Assembly: GCA_009843625.1 (NCBI GenBank)
Contig: VYDD01000182.1
Coordinates: forward strand, 1 to 7,110
Length of the DNA stretch: 7,110 bases
Reading direction: 5' to 3'
From: Gammaproteobacteria bacterium
GTDB taxonomy: Bacteria; Gemmatimonadota; Gemmatimonadetes; Longimicrobiales; Gaopeijiaceae
A program made the position numbers and the translations under genes. The notes beneath the pieces were generated by a model. That model made no database searches. It saw only the letters and a list, made by a program, of their open reading frames with translations, and was not told the DNA's origin. Shown here piece by piece: positions 1-7,110 of this stretch (position 1 is the stretch's first letter; each line of letters begins with the position of its first letter).

Positions 1-358
1 GGCGGTGGCCCGACTCGGGCCGGGCGGGGGAACCGTGCGATTCCAATTGCCTCGAAGAGTTCGCCGAGGCCCTTGAAAACACGGTGCCCACCGCGGCCAG
101 CCCCCGGTCGCCCGCAGGGTACCCATGTCGGTCGTTGAAGCGCTTGAAGCCGTCGACGTCGAAAAGGACCAGGGAGAGCGGACGCAGGGCACCGTGGGCA
201 AGGACGCGATCCAGATGGAGTTCCAGATGGCGGCGATTGGGAAGCCCGGTCAACCGGTCGGTAAGAGCCAGGCGCCGATTCGCGGCTGCGAGTCGTTGGA
301 TCCGGCGCAGCTTCAACTCCAACTCGCGCACGTAGCGCGCGTCGAGAAGGCAGCGCAT
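1..358 (-). CDS. GGDEF-domain protein (diguanylate cyclase-like), N-terminal part, runs off the left edge
   Basis: Reading the minus strand from the ATG at 358 gives 119 residues that stay open to the window edge. Residues about 6-30 are a charged helical stretch (RELELKLRRIQRLAAANRR), typical of the linker before a GGDEF domain. Residues 32-43 read LTDRLTGLPNRR, the family's entry signature. Residues 61-76 read LSLVLFDVDGFKRFND, with the metal-binding Asp67 and the nucleotide-contacting Asn75, and GYPAGD follows at 79-84. GGDEF proteins make cyclic di-GMP, or bind it when degenerate. After about residue 94 the pattern is lost: the GG(D/E)EF active-site loop expected about 25 residues after Asp84 does not appear in this frame. 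The gene may be broken, frameshifted or degenerate. The start is uncertain: the frame is open further upstream, with a GTG at 469 and a TTG at 412, and no start has a strong ribosome site. Family membership is fairly sure; function is not. Confidence 0.7.
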   Translation of the reverse strand, partial: MRCLLDARYVRELELKLRRIQRLAAANRRLALTDRLTGLPNRRHLELHLDRVLAHGALRPLSLVLFDVDGFKRFNDRHGYPAGDRGLAAVGTVFSRASANSSRQLESHGSPARPESGHR

Positions 359-510
359 GCCACGGCTCGTTCCATCCGGCCGGCGACGAGACCTGGCTGG
401 CTTCCGCGTCAAGCGTCCGCCTTCATGCTTCGGACTCCGGGCGATGTTCCAGGGGCGCGATCCCGGCACCGGGTGTGGGCGGACGGGCGACCCTGTGAGG
501 CTAGCGCCGC

Positions 511-553
511 ATCTCCCGGGCAGGAATGGGAGATCGGGACCGATGCGGTCCCG
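511..553 (-). terminator. Tandem abutting hairpins after trmJ, possible terminator or 3' end stabiliser
   Basis: Two perfect inverted repeats lie end to end, 19 nt after the trmJ stop. The first met by the minus-strand transcript is CGGGACC/GGTCCCG (535-541 with 547-553, 5-nt loop). The second is ATCTCCC/GGGAGAT (511-517 with 528-534, 10-nt loop). No base separates them. Neither is followed by a T-tract on either strand, so a classic intrinsic terminator is not shown. The place and structure suit an atypical terminator or protection of the trmJ mRNA end. The rest of the gap at 359-572 holds nothing I recognise. Confidence 0.4.
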
Positions 554-572
554 GCTCGCGGAAAGAGGCGCG

Positions 573-1412
573 TCAGCCGGCCTGCTCTGACGGTGCCGCG
601 GTCGGTGCCTCCACGTCGCCGGCGGATTCAGCCCCGTCGCGCCCGGCCGCCAACCCTTCCGCGCGTTCGGCGTAGCGCCTGATCTCATACCCGACGGCCC
701 GCAGGATCCCCGCTTCCTGGGTGTCCGGCTCGGCGCGCGCGATGATCGTGCGCAGCGTGCGCATCACCCCCTCGGGTGCGCGCCGGGTGAAGAAGGCGAT
801 GCGGTCGAGGCCGCGCTCGAGGACCGCGTAGGTCTCCTCCAGTTCGGCGCTGTTGGCAGGTTCGGTCGCGCGCCGCCCCCGGGGCAGCTCCGCCGCGTCG
901 TGCGCCGCCAGGAAGATCTCGTAGGCCAGGATCAGCACGGCCTGGGCCAGGTTGAGGCTCTTGTACTCGGGGAGGGTGGGGACGATGGCAACCCGGTTGC
1001 ACAGGTCGAGCGCCTGGTTGGAAAGCCCGCGGTCCTCGCGGCCGAAGAGCACCGCCACGGTGCCCCGGGAGGCCCGCTCGACCACCTGGGGTGCCAGGTC
1101 GCGCGGCCGCCCGTAGTTGCGGTGGGCGGTGCGGGCGCGCGCCGTGGTGCCGAGCACGAAGGTGGTGTCGGCCAGCGCGTCGGCCAGGGTGTCGTGGATC
1201 TCGGCGCGCTCGACCAGGTGGTCGCTGCGGTGGGCGATCCCGGTGATGCGCCAGGCGTCGAACTCGGCGGGTCGAACCAGGCGCAGCCGGTCGAGCCCCA
1301 TGTTCATCATCGCCCGCACCGTGCCCGCGATGTTGACCAGGTTCTGCGGCTCGTGCAGCACGACTACCACGTTGGAGAGCGGAGAAGCCTCCGCGGGCAC
1401 ATCTCCCTGCAT
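573..1412 (-). CDS. trmJ: tRNA (cytidine/uridine-2'-O-)-methyltransferase, TrmJ type (SPOUT/SpoU family)
   Basis: This 279-residue protein has the three SPOUT methyltransferase motifs in order. They are NIAGTVRAMMNMG at 27-39, VLFGREDRGLSNQAL at 121-135, and IVPTLPEYKSLNLAQAV at 143-159, the last being the knotted S-adenosylmethionine-binding segment. A C-terminal helical region at about 189-250 (LEETYAVLERGLDRI, then MRTLRTIIARAEPDTQE) matches the TrmJ arrangement. It is longer than in minimal TrmL-type enzymes. TrmJ acts in the cytoplasm and puts a 2'-O-methyl on position 32 of tRNAs. The last 25 residues are low-complexity and Ala/Glu-rich. The ATG at 1412 gives the best N-terminus, since the first beta strand (SNVVVVLHEP) starts at residue 13, but no clear Shine-Dalgarno precedes it. 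It lies 47 nt after tatA and may rely on read-through or coupling. A related SpoU enzyme acting on another RNA site cannot be excluded. Confidence 0.86.
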   Translation of the reverse strand: MQGDVPAEASPLSNVVVVLHEPQNLVNIAGTVRAMMNMGLDRLRLVRPAEFDAWRITGIAHRSDHLVERAEIHDTLADALADTTFVLGTTARARTAHRNYGRPRDLAPQVVERASRGTVAVLFGREDRGLSNQALDLCNRVAIVPTLPEYKSLNLAQAVLILAYEIFLAAHDAAELPRGRRATEPANSAELEETYAVLERGLDRIAFFTRRAPEGVMRTLRTIIARAEPDTQEAGILRAVGYEIRRYAERAEGLAAGRDGAESAGDVEAPTAAPSEQAG

Positions 1413-1429
1413 GGGGCGGGTCAGCGGTC

Positions 1430-1446
1430 GTGGATGAATCCGCGCG
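1430..1446. repeat. 17-nt near-direct repeat flanking tatA, copy A
   Basis: GTGGATGAATCCGCGCG on the plus strand matches copy B at 1740-1756 (GTGGACGAATCCGCCCG) at 15 of 17 positions. It sits between tatA and trmJ. On the minus, transcribed strand both copies contain GCGGATTCRTCCACG, in which GGA and TCC can pair around a small loop. Confidence 0.5.
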
Positions 1447-1459
1447 AGTCGACGTGCGG

Positions 1460-1693
1460 TCAGGACTCGCGAGCTACCTCTTCCTCGGGCGCCTCGGGAA
1501 GCTGGGGCAGCTCATCCGCCTGACCCTCCTTCAGGCCGCGCTTGAAGTTCTTGATGCCCGTGCCCACGCCTCGGGCGAACTCGGGAATCTTGCGGCCTCC
1601 GAAGAAGAGGACCAGGAGGCCCAGCGCCAGAAGGATCTCGTTGAATCCCAGCAGCAGGGGCAGCGCCACAAAGACCAGGTCTGGACCGAACAT
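1460..1693 (-). CDS. tatA: Sec-independent (twin-arginine) protein translocase subunit TatA
   Basis: This small 77-residue membrane protein has the TatA/TatE layout. A hydrophobic segment at about 5-31 is broken by a polar Asn18-Glu19 pair. The family hinge FGGRKIPEF follows at 31-39, then an amphipathic helix to about 56 (ARGVGTGIKNFKRGLKEG), and an acidic, Pro-rich tail. TatA oligomers form the passage for folded, twin-arginine-tagged proteins across the inner membrane, working with TatC, which is not in the window. The ATG at 1693 is the only Met and has GAGG at 1701-1704 with 7-nt spacing. The N-terminus is about 10-12 residues longer than in many TatA proteins and is itself hydrophobic. 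The gene lies between an acyl-CoA dehydrogenase and trmJ on the same strand; neither is a known Tat partner. TatB is possible, but the length and the short tail favour TatA, and one TatA can serve both roles in some bacteria. Confidence 0.92.
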   Translation of the reverse strand: MFGPDLVFVALPLLLGFNEILLALGLLVLFFGGRKIPEFARGVGTGIKNFKRGLKEGQADELPQLPEAPEEEVARES

Positions 1694-1729
1694 GTTCTCG
1701 CCTCGATGTCGTGGGTCGACCTCTGGAAG

Positions 1730-1763
1730 GTAGCAGCCCGTGGACGAATCCGCCCGCTGCTAC
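1730..1763 (-). terminator. Hairpin overlapping the acyl-CoA dehydrogenase stop codon
   Basis: GTAGCAGC at 1730-1737 pairs perfectly with GCTGCTAC at 1756-1763, an 8-bp stem that includes the TAG stop at 1760-1762. On the transcribed strand the 18-nt loop can form an inner GGA-TTCG-TCC mini-hairpin. No T-tract follows on the minus strand, so it is more likely an attenuating or mRNA-stabilising element than a full terminator. The tatA ribosome site at 1701-1704 stays outside it. Confidence 0.4.
1740..1756. repeat. 17-nt near-direct repeat flanking tatA, copy B
   Basis: GTGGACGAATCCGCCCG differs from copy A (1430-1446) at two positions. It forms most of the loop of the hairpin at 1730-1763. 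Both copies lie just after a minus-strand gene end, one after the dehydrogenase and one after tatA. Confidence 0.5.
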
Positions 1764-2941
1764 ACCCCCGCCTCTCGCAGCAGCAGCTTCGCGATGGTCT
1801 GAAGCTGCATGTTGGTCGTCCCTTCGTAAATGGTTCCGATCTTGGCGTCGCGATAGAACTTCGCCACCGGGTACTCGCTGGTGAAGCCGTACCCACCGTG
1901 CAGGTCCACGCACTCCGACGCCACCCTCTGGGCCGCCTGCGATGCGAAGAGCTTGGCCATCGCCGCCTGGCGGATATAGGGGAACCCGCCGTCGCGCAGG
2001 CGGGCCGCGTTGTACACCAGCAGGCGCGCCGCTTCCACGTCGGTGGCCATCTGCGCGAGCTGAAACTGAACCCCCTGGAACTCGGAAACGGAGCGGCCGA
2101 ACTGCTCCCGCTGCCGGGTATAGCGGAGCGTGTGGTCGAGGGCGCCCTGCGCCAGCCCCACCATCTGGGCTCCGATGCCGATGCGCCCCTCGTTGAGGGT
2201 GGCGATCGCGATCCTGTACCCGAGACCGACCTCGCCCAGCAGATTCCCGCCGGGAACCCGGCAACCGTCCAGCACCACCTCGGTCGTCGACGACGCCCGA
2301 ATCCCCAGCTTCTGCTCCCTCCTGCCCACGGAGAGCCCCGGGGTGTTCCTGTCCACCAGAAAGGCGGTGATGCCGCGGTAGCCCGAATCCGGATCGACGT
2401 TGGCGAAGACGATGTAGAGCCCGGCTTCGGCGCCGTTGGTGATCCATAGCTTCTGGCCGTTCAGAATCCAGTCGCCGCCCGCGCGCATGGCGGTGCATCG
2501 CAGGGCGAAGGCATCGGACCCGCTCCCCGCCTCCGAGAGCGCGTAGGCGCCGACCGTGTCGGAGGCCAGGCGCGGCAGATGGCGGGCCTGCTGCTCCACG
2601 GTTCCGTAGCGGAGGAGCGCGTTGATGACGAGGGTGTTCTGCACGTCCACCAGCACGGCCACCGCAGGGTCCACGGCGGAGAGCTCCTCCACGACGAGCA
2701 CCGCCGCGAAGAACGAGCTGCCCGCTCCCCCGAAGCGTTCGGGAATCTCCACGCCCATGAGGCCGAGCTCGAACAGCTTGCGGATCAGCGCCGGATCCAT
2801 GGCCTCCTTCGCATCCATGGCGGCGACCCTGGGTGCGATCTCGCTCCGCGCGAAGTCCCGCACCGCCTGCTGAAAGAAACGTTCCTCCTCGCCAAGGGAT
2901 GTCAGCGGGCTGCGCATTCCGTCCGGGAAGCCTGCCTGCAT
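1760..2941 (-). CDS. Acyl-CoA dehydrogenase, short/branched-chain (2-methylbutyryl-CoA, ACADSB-like) type
   Basis: The 393-residue protein is a full-length FAD-dependent acyl-CoA dehydrogenase. Both family signatures are present: ALSEAGSGSDAFA at 134-146, and DLHGGYGFTSEYPVAKFYRD at 346-365. The likely catalytic base is Glu373 in IYEGT, the position used by short-, medium- and branched-short-chain enzymes. Stretches such as DVQNTLVINALLRYGT (99-114), GLRASSTT-like KLGIRASSTTEVV (211-223) and LNEGRIGIGAQMVGLAQG (249-266) resemble mitochondrial ACADSB closely, as I recall that sequence. This points to oxidation of 2-methylbutyryl-CoA from isoleucine, or of related short acyl-CoAs, with electrons passed to ETF. 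The frame is open upstream to 3154, but the ATG at 2941 is preferred. It has GGAG at 2948-2951 (6-nt spacing) plus AGGAGA just upstream, and the extra residues look non-coding. No ETF or other branched-chain catabolic gene is visible. Butyryl-CoA specificity is the main alternative. Confidence 0.93.
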   Translation of the reverse strand: MQAGFPDGMRSPLTSLGEEERFFQQAVRDFARSEIAPRVAAMDAKEAMDPALIRKLFELGLMGVEIPERFGGAGSSFFAAVLVVEELSAVDPAVAVLVDVQNTLVINALLRYGTVEQQARHLPRLASDTVGAYALSEAGSGSDAFALRCTAMRAGGDWILNGQKLWITNGAEAGLYIVFANVDPDSGYRGITAFLVDRNTPGLSVGRREQKLGIRASSTTEVVLDGCRVPGGNLLGEVGLGYRIAIATLNEGRIGIGAQMVGLAQGALDHTLRYTRQREQFGRSVSEFQGVQFQLAQMATDVEAARLLVYNAARLRDGGFPYIRQAAMAKLFASQAAQRVASECVDLHGGYGFTSEYPVAKFYRDAKIGTIYEGTTNMQLQTIAKLLLREAGV

Positions 2942-3134
2942 GAGAGACTCCGTCTCCTGCGCTGGAAGCCGAAGAATGGACCGACCCATGGACCGCGTCC
3001 CGATCCCCGGCCAGTGCCGCGAACATCGCGCGCGCGGCGCGCCGTACAACCCCCCGGGGCCGCCCGGCGTTCCCGCGCGGAACCCTGAGCCCGAGGCCCG
3101 ATCCGGCTTCTTCCCCGGGACGCGGGTATCGGGG

Positions 3135-3164
3135 TTGACGCGCAAGGAACGCACTTTCTATAGT
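3135..3164 (+). promoter_or_regulatory. Sigma70-type promoter for the gcvHP operon
   Basis: TTGACG at 3135-3140 and TATAGT at 3159-3164 are separated by 18 bp, a good match to the housekeeping consensus in an otherwise GC-rich gap. Transcription would start near 3171, leaving a leader of about 40 nt before gcvH. That is too short for a glycine riboswitch. The -10 core CTATAG is palindromic, so the opposite strand also reads TATAGA towards the dehydrogenase, though no -35 match is seen on that side. Confidence 0.7.
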
Positions 3165-3210
3165 CCCGAACCGAAATCCGCCCTCGATCCCTCCTGTGCC
3201 CGGAGCAGCC

Positions 3211-3600
3211 ATGTCCGACATCCCCGAGCATCTCTACTACACCGAGGAGCACGAGTATGTGGGGGAAACCGACGCGGAGAGCGTGTACGTCGTCGGCATC
3301 ACCGACTACGCGCAGGGGGAACTGGGCGACATCGTGTACGTGGAACTGCCCAGGGTCGGCACGCACTTCGACCGGATGGAGGTGTTCGGCGTCATCGAGG
3401 CCGTGAAGGCGGTCAGCGACCTCTACTGCCCGATCGCGGGCGAGGTCGTTGAAATCAACGAGGCCATCGACCTCGATCCGGCCCTGGTCAACGGCGATCC
3501 CTACGGGGACGGCTGGATGATCAAGCTGCGCGCGGAGGACGACGACGCGCTCGAGGGCCTGATGAGCCCCGAGGACTACGAGTCCCACATCGACGGGTGA
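3211..3600 (+). CDS. gcvH: Glycine cleavage system H protein (lipoyl carrier)
   Basis: The 129-residue product has the usual GcvH length. GcvH carries the aminomethyl group on a lipoyl arm from the P protein to the T protein and returns to the L protein for reoxidation. The modified lysine is Lys66 in VIEAVKAVSDLY (61-72). It is followed by CPIAGEVVEINE (73-84), the conserved hairpin of the lipoyl-domain fold. The start YYTEEHEYV (9-17) and the region NGDPYGDGWMIKL (94-106) are also typical. The protein is strongly acidic, as the family is. The ATG at 3211 has GGAG at 3202-3205 with 5-nt spacing. An in-frame GTG at 3196 would add five residues but lies upstream of that site, so it is rejected. 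It is the first gene of the plus-strand operon. Lipoylation would need LipB/LipA or LplA encoded elsewhere. Confidence 0.97.
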   Translation: MSDIPEHLYYTEEHEYVGETDAESVYVVGITDYAQGELGDIVYVELPRVGTHFDRMEVFGVIEAVKAVSDLYCPIAGEVVEINEAIDLDPALVNGDPYGDGWMIKLRAEDDDALEGLMSPEDYESHIDG

Positions 3601-3604
3601 GGAG
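3599..3604 (+). promoter_or_regulatory. Shine-Dalgarno-like GAGGAG over the gcvH stop, poorly placed for gcvP
   Basis: GAGGAG overlaps the gcvH TGA stop and is the strongest ribosome-binding match in the junction, but the gcvP ATG is 33 nt downstream. The codon at normal 6-nt spacing is ATC (3611), in frame with gcvP. The site may load ribosomes for gcvP through the hairpin, or act in translational coupling. Confidence 0.35.
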
Positions 3605-3610
3605 CACCGC

Positions 3611-3627
3611 ATCCGCGCTCCGCGGAT
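3611..3627 (+). other. Perfect 7-bp hairpin in the gcvH-gcvP junction
   Basis: ATCCGCG (3611-3617) and CGCGGAT (3621-3627) pair perfectly around a 3-nt CTC loop, ending 10 nt before the gcvP ATG. The only SD-like bases at usable spacing for that ATG (GGAT, 3624-3627) lie in the 3' arm and would be masked when it folds. It could tune the GcvH to GcvP ratio; this is inference. Confidence 0.45.
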
Positions 3628-3637
3628 TTCCCGAGTA

Positions 3638-6511
<2,874 letters not shown>

Positions 6512-6513
6512 CC

Positions 6514-7110
6514 ATGGCCGCGCTGACGTATCACGGACACGCGACGTTCCTGCTTGAGCTGAGCGACGGCACACGTATCTCCATCGATCCCTGGTACGAG
6601 GAGAGCCCCGCCAACGACATGTCGCTCGCGGACCTCGGGGATGTCGACTACGTGCTCTGCTCGCACGGGCACTTCGATCACTTCGCGGATGCCATCCCGC
6701 TGGCGAACGCCACAGGGGCCACGCTGGTGTCGACCTTCGAGATCGTGGCCTTCGCCCAGACCCAGGGAGTCGAGAACGCGCATCCCATGCACATCGGCGG
6801 CGGATTCAACTTCCCCTTCGGGCGCGTGAAGATGACGCCGGCGCTGCACGGCGGACAGGTGCACGGCGACAACACCGGGGCGTACACGACGGTCCCGGGC
6901 GGGCTGCTCATCGACGCCGACGGCACCCAGGTCTACCACGCGGGCGACACCGCGCTGCTGACGGACATGAAGCTGCTGCGCGGCCAGGTGGACGTGGCCC
7001 TGCTGCCGATCGGCGACAACTTCACCATGGGCCCCGAGGACGCCGCCATCGCGGTCGACTTCATCCGGCCTTCCGTAGTGGTGCCGATCCACTACAACAC
7101 CTTCCCGCCC
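6514..7110 (+). CDS. UPF0173 metal-dependent hydrolase (metallo-beta-lactamase fold), 3' end outside the window
   Basis: The first 199 residues are present; family members are usually near 225-230, so about 30 are missing. The protein opens with LTYHGHATFLLEL. It has the metal-binding HGHFDH at 51-56, then HPMHIGGGFNFPFG at 90-103, His112, YHAGDT at 141-146 (Asp145), LLPIGDNFTMGPEDAA at 163-178, and VPIHYNTFPP with His193. These segments in this order mark the UPF0173 family rather than beta-lactamases, glyoxalase II or RNase Z. Two metal ions would be held by His51, His53, Asp55, His56, His112, Asp145 and His193. The physiological substrate is not known to me. It starts 2 nt after gcvP, so it is expressed with the glycine cleavage genes, but a role in glycine metabolism is not shown. 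Confidence 0.93.
   Translation, partial: MAALTYHGHATFLLELSDGTRISIDPWYEESPANDMSLADLGDVDYVLCSHGHFDHFADAIPLANATGATLVSTFEIVAFAQTQGVENAHPMHIGGGFNFPFGRVKMTPALHGGQVHGDNTGAYTTVPGGLLIDADGTQVYHAGDTALLTDMKLLRGQVDVALLPIGDNFTMGPEDAAIAVDFIRPSVVVPIHYNTFPP

Noticed and set aside
125..682. Plus-strand open frame over the left region
   Set aside because: It is antisense to the GGDEF domain and the trmJ end; the minus strand carries clear family motifs.
1440..1459. Imperfect inverted repeat CCGCGCG/CGTGCGG just after the tatA stop
   Set aside because: It needs a G-U pair on the plus strand and has an A-C mismatch on the transcribed minus strand, with no T-tract.
3035..3059. Palindromes CGGCGCGCCG (3035-3044) and CCCCGGGG (3052-3059) in the divergent gap
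   Set aside because: Short self-complementary GC runs are expected by chance here; no paired arrangement suggests an operator.
2942..3154. Upstream extension of the dehydrogenase to an ATG at 3154
   Set aside because: The extra 71 residues look non-coding and would lie over the gcv promoter region, while the ATG at 2941 has a good ribosome site and the usual family length.
3171..3210. Glycine riboswitch before gcvH
   Set aside because: Such riboswitches often control gcv operons, but the leader predicted from the promoter at 3135-3164 is only about 40 nt, too short for the aptamer.
1512..3221. 569-codon minus-strand frame overlapping the dehydrogenase and tatA
   Set aside because: Out-of-frame reading of both genes; low-complexity Arg/Gly-rich translation without domain features.

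Overview
This is a high-GC bacterial chromosomal window of mostly housekeeping genes in two blocks that diverge from an intergenic region at 2942-3210. The left block is on the minus strand. Read 5' to 3' it holds an acyl-CoA dehydrogenase of the short/branched-chain (2-methylbutyryl-CoA) type, the twin-arginine translocase subunit TatA, a TrmJ-type tRNA 2'-O-methyltransferase and, at the left edge, the first part of a GGDEF-domain protein. The right block is on the plus strand and holds gcvH, gcvP and a UPF0173 metallo-beta-lactamase-fold hydrolase that runs off the right edge.

The organism cannot be named from this window. Strong GC bias, long spurious antisense frames, a single-chain GcvP of 957 residues, a lone TatA and an ACADSB-like dehydrogenase fit several high-GC Gram-negative lineages. 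Gemmatimonadota or a deep-branching relative is one guess, held with low confidence.

The right block is a compact operon. A good sigma70-type promoter (TTGACG, 18 bp, TATAGT at 3135-3164) lies about 45 bp before gcvH. gcvP follows gcvH after 37 nt that contain a perfect hairpin. The hydrolase starts 2 nt after the gcvP stop, behind a strong GGAGG inside the end of gcvP. GcvH and GcvP are two of the four glycine cleavage proteins; GcvT and the lipoamide dehydrogenase are not in the window.

In the left block the genes are close (66 nt and 47 nt gaps) and probably co-transcribed, but the junctions carry structure. A hairpin overlaps the dehydrogenase stop, a near-identical 17-nt repeat flanks tatA on both sides, and two abutting perfect hairpins follow trmJ.

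I see no mobile element, CRISPR array, RNA gene or clear new system. The points most worth a second look are the GGDEF domain that loses its family pattern before the GGDEF motif, the unusual gcvH-gcvP junction, and the small structured repeats around tatA.
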